DNA of 51,704 nucleotides, from the NCBI GenBank assembly GCA_003225005.1, contig QIAN01000012.1:1-51704 (forward strand), given 5' to 3'. Source of the DNA: Acidobacteriota bacterium (GTDB taxonomy: Bacteria > Acidobacteriota > Terriglobia > Terriglobales > Acidobacteriaceae). Below the pieces are notes generated by a model. That model worked only from the letters and a program-made list of their open reading frames with translations, had not been told where the DNA came from and did not search any database. Shown here piece after piece: positions 7,857 through 17,161 of this stretch. The translations under genes were made by a program, and so were the position numbers. Positions within the stretch are counted from its first letter, which is position 1; every line of letters starts with the position of its first letter.

Positions 7857-9851
7857 TCAGCTCTGACTCCCAGCCGTAGCCCGCCTGGCGGCGCCACCCT
7901 GGCTACTCTCATTGGCACGCCGCATCGGCCGCGACCCAGAGGAGTCCTCGAGCGTGAAGCGGTCCATGAATTCCAGCAGGCCGCGCGACATCTTCGACAT
8001 CTCATCGGAGGAAGCCGCCAGTTCCGTGGACCCGGACGTGGATTGCTGCACTAGTTCGCGCATCCGCTCCATCGCTTTCACGACAGCCTGGGCTCCCGAT
8101 GCCTGTTCTTCCACCGCAGAGTTAATTTCGTGGGTAATTTCATTAAGCCGCGTGGTAGCGCGTGCGATTTGCGACGAACCGTGGGACTGCTCATTGGTGG
8201 CAGCGCCGATTTCCTGCGCAAATTTGTAGACCTCCGTTACCACGTTGGAGATCTTGCGTAGCGCCGCATTCAGTTCTCCACCCAGCTCCAATCCTTCGTT
8301 CACGATGCCGGTGCTGCGGTCCATGTTTTCCACCGCCTTGCGGGCTTCTTTCTGAATGCTCTGGATCAACTCCGAAATTTCCTTGGTCGACTGCGCCGAC
8401 TTTTCCGCTAACTTGCGCACTTCATCCGCGACCACGGCGAAGCCCAAGCCATGTTCGCCGGCCCGTGCCGCTTCAATGGCTGCGTTCAAGGCCAGCAGAT
8501 TGGTCTGCTCCGCCAAGTCATCAATCACTTCAATAATTTTCCCGATATCATCCGCACGCTGACCCAGAGCCCCAATAATTTCTCCCGAGGAGGTGATGGT
8601 GGTGTTGATCTTATTCAGGCCGTCAGTCGCCTTCTCCATGGTGGTGATTCCGCTGTGCACCTCCTCGCGCGAGCGATTGGAGATATCGAGCAACACTTTG
8701 GCGGTGTCAGCCACGCGCTGGATCGAAGCCACCATTTGGTCGATTGAGGCCGAGGTTTCGCTCACGCTTGAAGCCTGCACCTGCGTGCTCTTCACCATGT
8801 TCTGCACGTTTACGCTCATCTCGTGCATCGTGCTCGTAACTTCATCGATGGCGGAGGAAGCTTGCAAGCCAATTTTGGCGGAATCGTCTGACGCCCCCGC
8901 GACTTGGTTGGAAGCGCTGGCTACTTGGGTAGATGCATCGCGTACGCTACGCACCAGACCACCCAGCCCTTCCACCATCCGTGCGAAAGCATTGCCCAGG
9001 GTGTCCTGGTTCGATCGCGGCTGCACTACAACGTTCAGATCTCCACCCGCAATGGCTTCGGAAACTCCTGCCATCTCTTTCAGGTAGGCAACCATCTTGG
9101 TAAATGTGCGCGCCAGTTCGCCGATTTCATCTTCCCGGTTGACGTCGATGTTGTGTTCCAGATCGCCGGTGTCCCCAATCCGCCGCGCGACTTTCATCAG
9201 GTTGGTCAGAGGGGTAGTGATCGATTTGGCGCTGCGGTAGGCAATCACGACGCCCAGACCAACCGCCAGGAGAGTGCTAAACAGTGCTACGAAAATCGTT
9301 GCCGTACCCGCAGTCTCATCGGATTTGCGACGCGCTTCTACCAGCTTTCGGTTTTCATCGTCTGCCGCGTCAAGAGCTTCCGTGGAATTTTTCACCCATG
9401 AGCCTGCATCTTTTTGCAGGTAAAAAATCTGCAGTTCCGCCACCGTGGCATTGCCCGAGTCCACGTCCTTGCGCTTGTCGATCAGAGGCTGGGCGAATTC
9501 CTTGCTCCACGTCTGTTCCAGTTGCAGGACTTTCTCGAGCGCGGTCCGTTCCTGCTCCGAATTCGCCAGCGACTTACCTTCCTCCAGCTTGCTGCTCAGT
9601 GCCCGCATGCCTTCGTTCATCCGGTCGACTTCACGCGTGTCACCACTGAGCAGGTAATTGCTCAGATAGAGCCGGTTCTGCATCATCTGAAAGCGTGTCG
9701 CGTCGGTGGCGTCGTTTAATTGCAGTGAGGCGGCGGCTGCAGCCTTGGCCGCATGCTCACGCTGCACGGCCACCAGGTTTACCAGGAACAGCACCAGGAC
9801 CATGGTGAGGATGATTCCGAAATTCACATAGAGTCTCTTGCCGATTGTCAT
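7857..9851 (-). CDS. Methyl-accepting chemotaxis protein with 4HB-type periplasmic sensor
   Basis: This is a membrane chemoreceptor of 664 residues. TM1 is near residues 7-28 (FGIILTMVLVLFLVNLVAV). A helical periplasmic domain of about 155 residues fits the four-helix-bundle MCP sensor class. TM2 is near 185-208, followed by a HAMP domain starting at RSAKSITTPLTNLMKVARRIG. The long cytoplasmic coiled coil carries the signalling tip LAEQTNLLALNAAIEAARAGE. There is no C-terminal NWETF-like CheR tether; it ends in RRATAGSQS. A ribosome site GGAGG lies 7 bases before the ATG. The ligand cannot be read from sequence. It sits directly upstream of cheW in the same operon. Confidence 0.95.
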   Translation of the reverse strand: MTIGKRLYVNFGIILTMVLVLFLVNLVAVQREHAAKAAAAASLQLNDATDATRFQMMQNRLYLSNYLLSGDTREVDRMNEGMRALSSKLEEGKSLANSEQERTALEKVLQLEQTWSKEFAQPLIDKRKDVDSGNATVAELQIFYLQKDAGSWVKNSTEALDAADDENRKLVEARRKSDETAGTATIFVALFSTLLAVGLGVVIAYRSAKSITTPLTNLMKVARRIGDTGDLEHNIDVNREDEIGELARTFTKMVAYLKEMAGVSEAIAGGDLNVVVQPRSNQDTLGNAFARMVEGLGGLVRSVRDASTQVASASNQVAGASDDSAKIGLQASSAIDEVTSTMHEMSVNVQNMVKSTQVQASSVSETSASIDQMVASIQRVADTAKVLLDISNRSREEVHSGITTMEKATDGLNKINTTITSSGEIIGALGQRADDIGKIIEVIDDLAEQTNLLALNAAIEAARAGEHGLGFAVVADEVRKLAEKSAQSTKEISELIQSIQKEARKAVENMDRSTGIVNEGLELGGELNAALRKISNVVTEVYKFAQEIGAATNEQSHGSSQIARATTRLNEITHEINSAVEEQASGAQAVVKAMERMRELVQQSTSGSTELAASSDEMSKMSRGLLEFMDRFTLEDSSGSRPMRRANESSQGGAARRATAGSQS

Positions 9852-9897
9852 GCTGTTCCTCCGCGTTTACGCCGACCGCCGGACCCAAGGGCGTGTT

Positions 9898-10236
9898 TCA
9901 ATGGCGAGGGTCAAACTTGAAGTCCACAATGCCGGTACTCTCCATCGCTGCTGGTTCAAAGCGCCATCTCTTCACAGCATCAAGTGCCGCATTGGCGAGC
10001 AGCGGATGTCCTCCCATCACGCGCGCACCCTTCACCGTGCCGTTGGGCAATACGACAACCTCCACCTTCACGGTTCCGGAGAGGTTCATCCTGCGTGCCA
10101 GTTCGGGATAAATGGCTTGGACTTTGCTCTTCGGCTTTCGGGAAATTTCCTCTTCCACTTGCTGCGCTTGTCCGCCTAGCGGGGTGAGCGCTAAGGCCAG
10201 CAGAGCGGACACTGCCCATGTCACTCGTAAAGACAC
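9898..10236 (-). CDS. Small secreted TonB C-terminal-domain protein, first gene of che operon
   Basis: The product has a signal peptide (VSLRVTWAVSALLALALT, cleavage after GGQA) and then about 88 residues forming a TonB C-terminal domain: YPELARRMNLSGTVKVEVVV, NGTVKGARVMGGHPLL and DAVKRWRFEPA. I choose the GTG at 10236 because GAGGAGG lies five bases before it and the signal peptide then begins correctly. The open frame runs back to 10320, but that extension has no support. It lacks the transmembrane anchor plus Pro-rich stalk of energy-transducing TonB, so it is better described as a free periplasmic TonB-like domain. It precedes mcp by 46 bp and shares its promoter region. Confidence 0.8.
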   Translation of the reverse strand: MSLRVTWAVSALLALALTPLGGQAQQVEEEISRKPKSKVQAIYPELARRMNLSGTVKVEVVVLPNGTVKGARVMGGHPLLANAALDAVKRWRFEPAAMESTGIVDFKFDPRH

Positions 10237-10275
10237 AGTTCCTCCTCGGCACATATCGCGGCGAGCCCCATAGCT

Positions 10276-10290
10276 GCAACGCCGATGCCA
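10276..10290 (-). promoter_or_regulatory. Candidate sigma-54 (-24/-12) promoter of the tonB-che operon
   Basis: Read on the minus strand, this is TGGCAT, five bases, then TTGC. The sigma-54 consensus is TGGCAC-N5-TTGC, so nine of ten key bases match, with the invariant GG and GC correctly spaced 12 apart. Transcription would begin near 10264. That leaves a leader of about 28 bases containing the GAGGAGG site, with the GTG start at 10236. An NtrC-type activator is encoded 4.6 kb away in the divergent operon. Confidence 0.6.
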
Positions 10291-10424
10291 CCCGACAGTT
10301 CCCGAAAAAACCAAAGTCACCTCCGGTATCTATGTGCTTTCGAAAGAGTTAAGAATTCATCGGCCTGTTCTTGGGAGCTCTCTAGATTGCCGCCGTCTCA
10401 CACAGGTCTGTTTTGCCTCGCGGC

Positions 10425-10512
10425 TCTCAATTTGAGACGCACAGTGGCATTTAAATCTCGAGATTTCACAGTTAGACACCCCTGGACCCCATTTTCCTTG
10501 ACTCAAATTGAG
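10425..10512. promoter_or_regulatory. Cluster of three palindromes between the divergent operons
   Basis: Three dyads lie in this 88-bp stretch. TCTCAA-T-TTGAGA is at 10425-10437. A perfect 14-mer AAATCTCGAGATTT is at 10453-10466. CTCAA-A-TTGAG is at 10502-10512. The first and third share the core CTCAAnTTGAG, and all contain CTC/GAG arms. They lie roughly 160-250 bp upstream of the predicted sigma-54 start for the che operon, the usual distance for enhancer sites. The third overlaps the putative promoter of the kinase gene. Binding by the adjacent NtrC-type regulator is an inference. Confidence 0.5.
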
Positions 10513-10527
10513 ATGACGGAGTACTTT
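10499..10527 (+). promoter_or_regulatory. Putative sigma-70 promoter for the kinase-receiver-ntrC operon
   Basis: TTGACT at 10499-10504 and TACTTT at 10522-10527 are separated by 17 bases. The -35 box is good and the -10 box weak. The site lies about 60 bases before the kinase start at 10591 and overlaps a CTCAAATTGAG palindrome, which would suit autoregulation. Confidence 0.35.
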
Positions 10528-10590
10528 CCCCATAGATTCAACCACTTGTGAATCGCGACGTTTCGTTCCGGCGACCGGTGCCAACCGAAC

Positions 10591-13500
10591 ATGCTTGAAG
10601 GCAATTCGAAGGTTCCCCCTCGAACCAGCTCCGTCCCGGGATCGGACGAAGCCTTTCAGGCGCTGCTCTTACGAATCGCCGCAGAGGCTAATGATCGCTC
10701 CGACGCTGCATCACTGATCCATCTGTTCTGCCATGCCACGCGGGAGTTTTTTCAGGTCAGCGGCGTTTATTTTTGGCGTCGTGAGTCTGAAGATCAACTG
10801 GTTGGCGAGGAAGCGGATGGCAAGATGGCCGAGCGCTTCCAGGGTCTCCGCCTCAAGCCGCATGAGAGCGCTGTAACCATGGAGGCCGTCCGCCGGCGCC
10901 GTGCCGTGTTCGTCAATCAGCTTGACGCCACCAAGTACACCGCTGCCTCTGAATTCGGGGCGCGCTCTCTGATGGCGGTCCCACTTGTGGTCTTCAATGA
11001 GGTCATCGGGGCGACCACCTTTTTGCATGATTCCGACGAGGAGTTTTTTAACGAAGATCTGGCTGCCAAGGCAACCATCCTGGCCGGTCAACTGGGCAGT
11101 CTTCTCGAAGCCTCACGGCTGAGCGAGGCCTCACGGGAGGAGCATCGCCGCGCTGAACTGCTGGCTGACGTCGCCCAGGCTCTTCACGGGACGCCCGATG
11201 TGACCGCCGTAATCGAGGCCTTGGCCGACAAGTTGCGCGTTCTTCTGCGCAGTCGCCTGGTGTGCGTTCTGCTCCGTCGTGACGGTCCGTTTGAACTCCG
11301 TGCCGTCTCCGCCGAAACTCCGCAGCTCGCTCATTCCGCGCGTGCCCGCCATGATCGGCAGACGATCCGTTTCGCTACAGATTTGGCGCAACGCGCAGTC
11401 GCCGCCGGAGAACCCGTTACCCTCTCCGTCAGCGCTGACCTTCACTCTCTGGGAAGCTTGGTTTCCGCCGGGATGTTGATCGCGGCGCCCTTCCGCACCT
11501 CCCAGACTCAAGGCGCAATCCTGGTCTATCCACGTTCGGAAGGAATTTTCACCGCAGAGGAAAAGTCTCTGGTTGCGGCAATCGCCGGCTTTGGCGCGGT
11601 GGCCGTGGCTCATGCTGAGCTTTATGCCTCCGCCCACGCTCAGGCTCACGAATTGCACCAGTTGTTGGAAATCTCTTCCGCGCTAAGCTCTAGCGGCGAT
11701 CTAGAGCAGTTCTTGCAGGCGTTCGTAGTGCGTGCGGCTGATTTTCTTGGGTTTGGCCGCTGCTTTATCGCCTTGCTCGAGCAGGAACAGTTTCACGTCC
11801 GTTATGGAGTCGAAAAGGGCGAGGCGAAGCGTGTCGACGAAATCTTCCCCGAGGGCAATGCCACTCATGCTTTGCGAGCCGGGGAAGTCTTTTGCTCCGA
11901 CGACGCCAGCGCGTTGGCCAACGCCAATCTTGATCTGATTGCCAGGTTCCATGTCCGGCAAGTTCTCATCGTGCCACTGCTTGGCGCGGGAGATCAGATC
12001 CGAGGAGCCTTCGGCGTGTTGGATCGCCTGGAGGGGGCCCGCATCTTGCCTGAGGATGTGCGACGTGCCCGCGCTTTAGCCGCCCAAGTCGCGGTGGTCC
12101 TCGAGGTCGCCCGCAACCTGCATCAATCCCAAGAGCATCGCCGCCGGGCCGAGGCACTGATGGATCTGGCGCGCGCGATCGATGGGGTGTTGCACCTGCC
12201 TGATTTCGCTCGCAAGTTTGTGCATCGGGTAGTCGATCTTGCCGGGGCAAACGCCGGCGCTTTTGCCTTGTTCCAAGATGGAATCTTCCAGACTCTTGCC
12301 ATCCATCCACCCTTGGAAACTCCTCAGCGTCCGGACGAGCCTTCGGAAAATCCTGCCCTGAGCCAAGATCGCCAGGGACAAGATCGTCCCAATCATGAAC
12401 TCGACCGGCAGATCGGCCAGGCCCTTGCCGATCTCATAACCAAGCATACAGAAGCCATCGTCCACGGTGCCGCGGCGGATCTTCTCGGCTCACAGGTGGC
12501 TTCCCATCTGGGCTGGAAAGACTGCACGATGCTGCGTTTGGCCGGCTCGAATGGAGAGCTTGCGGGCGTGCTCTGCCTTTCCGGTCGCTCCCATTCATTG
12601 TCACAGGACGATCGCGATTTGCTGGGGGCGATCGCCGCTCATGCCGCCATGGCGCTGGAGAATGCTCGCCTCTTTACCCGCATTGAGCAAGCCAATCGGC
12701 ACTGGGTTGAGATTTTTGACGCGATCAGCGATTTCATTGTGGTGCATGATGAAAGCGATAAAGTCCTGCGCGTCAACCGCTCTCTGGCAGCGATGATCGG
12801 CGTTTCTCCTGCCGAACTGATTGGCGTCAACATGCGTGCTCTGCTGGCCTTGACCAGCGACGTCGCGTCCTATTCGTGCCCCTTCTGCCGCTCCATGGGT
12901 GCAGGTGCGGACGAATTCGTCCATCCTTTGCTGGATCGCACCCACCTAGTCTCGACTTCGCGCGTACATGGTCCATCGAGCGAAGGCTTGCAAATCATTC
13001 ATATCCTGAAGGACATCACCGACCGCCGCGAGGCCGAGCATCGCTATCGGGAGTTATTCGACAACATTCAGGAAGGATTGTTCTTCAGCACCCCCGAAGG
13101 CCGTTTCATTGAAGTCAATGACGCCATGGTTCGCATGCTCGGCTATGCCAGCCGAGAGGAACTTTTGCATATAGATATTCCCACTCAACTCTATTTTTCT
13201 CCGAAGGAGCGCCAGCGGCTCATCGATGCGCTTCAGGAGTTGGGTCATCTGCGCAACTTTGAGGTCACCCTGCGCCGCAAGGACGGTTCTCCCATCTACG
13301 TGCTCATTAACGCCTTTGGCATGTATGACGCCCTGGGACGATTGCTCCAGATCCGTGGTCTCATGCTTGACGTGAGCGGGCTCCACGCCTATCAGTCTGA
13401 GTTGCAGCGGGAACGAGATTTTTCCAGCAAGATCATCAGCAATACTCAGAGTCTCATCCTGGTTGTCGACACCGCCGGTCTGGTCAGCTACGCCAACCGC

Positions 13501-14502
13501 CGCTGGTATGACGCCGGCTTCGAACAGCGGGAACTGCTGGGCCGGCCTTTGTTAGAGATGGCCGCACCCGGCTACGTTCGCCCTCTGGCCGATGCGCTGA
13601 ACGCAACCCTCCGTGGGCAGCAGGTGGACAATCTCGAAATGCAGGTTTTACGCGGCCATGGCGGGGCTGGACAATTCTCGGTCAATCTCAGTCCCATGCG
13701 GGACGATCAAGGCCAGATCACCAGTATTGTCGTGGTCATGACCGACATTACCGACTCTGCGGTCCTTCGCGACAAATTGGTGCACGCCGAAAAAATGGCG
13801 GCGGTCGGACAACTGGTTTCCGGCGTCGCCCACGAAGTGAACAATCCGCTTACCGCGATTCTGGGTTTCGCGGATCTCATGATGGAGAATCCGGCCCTGC
13901 CCGAGAGTGCACGCAAGGACTTACGCGTCATTCTGCAGGAGGCGCAGCGCACCAAACAGATTGTCCAGAATCTGCTGAGTTTTGCTCGGCAAATGCCGCC
14001 ACAGCGTAATGCCGTGCAACTCAATGTCATCTTGCGCCGCACTATCCAACTGCGGTCCTACGACTTCAATAGTCATGGCGTCGAAGTCGTCGAGCATCTT
14101 GAGGAAGGATTGCCCGATATCATTGGTGACGCGCACCAGTTGCAGCAAGTCTTTCTCAATATCCTCAACAACGCCTACGATGCCGTGCACGCCGTAGGCC
14201 GCACTGCGCGCATCGAGATCACGACGACCAAGGCCGGTGATGCCGTGGAAGTCTCGTTCCGCGACAACGGCCACGGCATCTCCCATCCCGACCGCATTTT
14301 CGATCCCTTCTTCACCACCAAGGAGGTGGGAAAGGGAACCGGCCTCGGTCTGAGCATCTGCTACGGCATCGTCCAGGAGCATTCAGGCGAGATTCTCGCC
14401 CACAACAACCCAGAGGGGCATGGCGCGACTTTTATCGTGCGCCTGCCCGCAGCCCCCCGCACCGTTTCCTTGGGTGTGGCTGCAGGAGTGATACAGCAAT
14501 GA
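10591..14502 (+). CDS. Multi-GAF/PAS sensor histidine kinase
   Basis: This is a soluble sensor kinase of 1303 residues with no transmembrane segment. It has about four GAF-type modules in series (roughly 23-175, 190-345, 355-505 and 520-700). Three PAS modules follow (about 705-815, 818-945 and 948-1065), for example HRYRELFDNIQEGLFFSTPEG. The HisKA domain has phosphorylated H1081 in VSGVAHEVNNPLTAILGF, and the HATPase shows NILNNAYDAV, RDNGHGI and GKGTGLGLSICYGI. The last four bases overlap the next gene, a receiver, so the two are coupled. No heme or Cys ligand can be assigned to the GAF domains. The domain order suggests integration of several cytoplasmic cues. The likely partners are the receiver and NtrC-type regulator encoded immediately downstream. 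Confidence 0.93.
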   Translation: MLEGNSKVPPRTSSVPGSDEAFQALLLRIAAEANDRSDAASLIHLFCHATREFFQVSGVYFWRRESEDQLVGEEADGKMAERFQGLRLKPHESAVTMEAVRRRRAVFVNQLDATKYTAASEFGARSLMAVPLVVFNEVIGATTFLHDSDEEFFNEDLAAKATILAGQLGSLLEASRLSEASREEHRRAELLADVAQALHGTPDVTAVIEALADKLRVLLRSRLVCVLLRRDGPFELRAVSAETPQLAHSARARHDRQTIRFATDLAQRAVAAGEPVTLSVSADLHSLGSLVSAGMLIAAPFRTSQTQGAILVYPRSEGIFTAEEKSLVAAIAGFGAVAVAHAELYASAHAQAHELHQLLEISSALSSSGDLEQFLQAFVVRAADFLGFGRCFIALLEQEQFHVRYGVEKGEAKRVDEIFPEGNATHALRAGEVFCSDDASALANANLDLIARFHVRQVLIVPLLGAGDQIRGAFGVLDRLEGARILPEDVRRARALAAQVAVVLEVARNLHQSQEHRRRAEALMDLARAIDGVLHLPDFARKFVHRVVDLAGANAGAFALFQDGIFQTLAIHPPLETPQRPDEPSENPALSQDRQGQDRPNHELDRQIGQALADLITKHTEAIVHGAAADLLGSQVASHLGWKDCTMLRLAGSNGELAGVLCLSGRSHSLSQDDRDLLGAIAAHAAMALENARLFTRIEQANRHWVEIFDAISDFIVVHDESDKVLRVNRSLAAMIGVSPAELIGVNMRALLALTSDVASYSCPFCRSMGAGADEFVHPLLDRTHLVSTSRVHGPSSEGLQIIHILKDITDRREAEHRYRELFDNIQEGLFFSTPEGRFIEVNDAMVRMLGYASREELLHIDIPTQLYFSPKERQRLIDALQELGHLRNFEVTLRRKDGSPIYVLINAFGMYDALGRLLQIRGLMLDVSGLHAYQSELQRERDFSSKIISNTQSLILVVDTAGLVSYANRRWYDAGFEQRELLGRPLLEMAAPGYVRPLADALNATLRGQQVDNLEMQVLRGHGGAGQFSVNLSPMRDDQGQITSIVVVMTDITDSAVLRDKLVHAEKMAAVGQLVSGVAHEVNNPLTAILGFADLMMENPALPESARKDLRVILQEAQRTKQIVQNLLSFARQMPPQRNAVQLNVILRRTIQLRSYDFNSHGVEVVEHLEEGLPDIIGDAHQLQQVFLNILNNAYDAVHAVGRTARIEITTTKAGDAVEVSFRDNGHGISHPDRIFDPFFTTKEVGKGTGLGLSICYGIVQEHSGEILAHNNPEGHGATFIVRLPAAPRTVSLGVAAGVIQQ

Positions 14503-14896
14503 ATTCACCTGCCGTCAAATCTTTTCTCCCGCCCGTGCTCTTGATCGAAGACGAGCCTGCTGTGATGGCCTACGTGCAGGCCGCGCTCGAACGCAGCGGC
14601 TATCCTGTGGTTTGCTGCGAGTCCGGCGTCGATGCTCTCCGCCTACTCGAGCATGGCGATTTTCTCGGCGTCGTTTCCGACATGCGAACTCCCGGTGGCG
14701 TCGACGGTGCCCAGGTGCACCGCTGGATCGCCGAGCACCGTCCCGACTTGGTTTCCAGAATTGTTTTCATCACGGGCGACATCGCCAATGAAGAAACCGT
14801 CGCCACCCTGCGCCAGACCGGCGCTCCCTGCGTGGAAAAGCCTTTCCGGGTACAGCAGTTTATTGACGTTATTGCGAAAACTATGGGGAGAGCAGA

Positions 14897-14900
<4 letters not shown>
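14499..14900 (+). CDS. Single-domain receiver protein
   Basis: The protein has 133 residues and is a lone receiver: VLLIEDEPAVMAYVQ (acidic pocket), phospho-acceptor D61 in VVSDMRTPGGVDG, FITGD and PCVEKPF (conserved Lys). It has no output domain. Its start overlaps the kinase stop as ATGA, and its stop overlaps the start of the NtrC-type gene as GTGA. This tight packing implies stoichiometric co-translation. It may act as a phosphate sink or intermediate between the kinase and the sigma-54 activator, or replace a receiver domain missing from the kinase. Which of these holds is not visible in the sequence. Confidence 0.92.
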
Positions 14901-16375
<1,475 letters not shown>

Positions 16376-16672
16376 CGCTCGGTTAATCCGGGAGACCCGC
16401 CTGCGGGATTCGAAGGTTATCGCTCGGCAACAAGTCTTTCCCTTACGTCGTCCGAGACCCCTGCATCGACGAAAGAAAACATACAACCACAACTGAGCGA
16501 AAGACCGACCGTGATCAAAGACGGAATCTAAGCGGTGCCGATAAACTCTGCCTGAGATTCTCGTATCATTCTGAGACCGGCTCAGTGCTGGAGGTTTCAC
16601 GGCCGATAAGTCATCTTCGCTAACCCATTGAAAAATAAACCACTACGGTGCTAGACCTTCCGTTCCCGGCTT

Positions 16673-16687
16673 TGGCGCACCCCGTGC
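16673..16687 (+). promoter_or_regulatory. Candidate sigma-54 (-24/-12) promoter upstream of pilZ-like gene
   Basis: TGGCGC, ACCCC, GTGC matches TGGCAC-N5-TTGC at eight of ten key positions, keeping GG and GC at the required 12-base distance. Predicted initiation is near 16699, giving a leader of about 100 bases that contains the 16711-16748 hairpin. It lies 300 bp after the end of the NtrC-type activator. A CTGAG-N5-CTCAG dyad at 16571-16585 lies about 90 bp upstream and could be an enhancer half. Confidence 0.5.
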
Positions 16688-16710
16688 TTCTCTTCCTAAG
16701 CGTAACTAGA

Positions 16711-16748
16711 GGCTCCCCATGCTCTTCCTAACCGGGAAGAGGGGAGCC
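16711..16748 (+). other. Long stem-loop in the leader of the pilZ-like gene
   Basis: GGCTCCC, bulge CATG, CTCTTCC, loop TAACCG, GGAAGAG, GGGAGCC form a 14-bp perfectly paired stem interrupted by one 4-base bulge. No T run follows, so it is not a simple terminator. It starts about 12 bases after the predicted transcription start and ends about 53 bases before the TTG start. It could stabilise or control the mRNA, or be a mobile hairpin. I see no known riboswitch consensus. Confidence 0.55.
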
Positions 16749-16801
16749 CGAGCGCGTCGATTGAAACGGCGGCTTTCAAAAAACTGGGCGAGGGATCTCC
16801 G

Positions 16802-17161
16802 TTGGCGCAAGAAGCTACAGCGACGGCACGCACGGCAAACAGCAATGTGGCTGGTCTAGCCCGGTTTTTCCCCGAAGCCACGCCGATGCGGATCCCGGTT
16901 CAATTTGTCCGGACCGGGGTTGAGCCTTCGAGCTCTCCCAGCAGCTGCGACGAAAACACAGTTATTGAATTTGGCACCTCCCGCGAAGTTCTTTTCGCGT
17001 GCTCTATACCTCTGGAGTTCGCGGACATAGTGCGTCTGCGCAACTCCGATGGTTCATTGGACGCGGAGGCTTCTGTCGTCGCGGTGCAATATCACCCGGG
17101 GAAAACCATCGTGGCTGCCCGCTTTCTCCGGGAAGTTCCTAACTGGATCGTGAAACCATGA
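16802..17161 (+). CDS. PilZ-like domain protein
   Basis: This is a 119-residue protein. After a 28-residue variable N-terminus comes MRIPVQFVRTG, then TVIEFGTSREVLFACSIPLEFADIV and a C-terminal ASVVAVQYHPGKTIVAARFLREVPNWIV. The layout resembles PilZ-like beta-barrels, but the RxxxR and DxSxxG c-di-GMP motifs are not clear, so ligand binding is doubtful. It starts at TTG (16802) after a weak GGGA, and internal in-frame GTG and ATG codons are alternatives. It overlaps the next gene by ATGA, so the two form a unit. A sigma-54-type promoter and a long stem-loop lie upstream. Confidence 0.65.
   Translation: MAQEATATARTANSNVAGLARFFPEATPMRIPVQFVRTGVEPSSSPSSCDENTVIEFGTSREVLFACSIPLEFADIVRLRNSDGSLDAEASVVAVQYHPGKTIVAARFLREVPNWIVKP

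Noticed and set aside
10336-10551. ORFs of 75-88 codons between the divergent operons
   Set aside because: They cross the promoter and palindrome region, lack ribosome sites and match no family.
16395-16408. CCCG/CGGG hairpin after the NtrC-type gene considered as terminator
   Set aside because: The stem is only four base pairs and no T run follows, so I cannot support termination.
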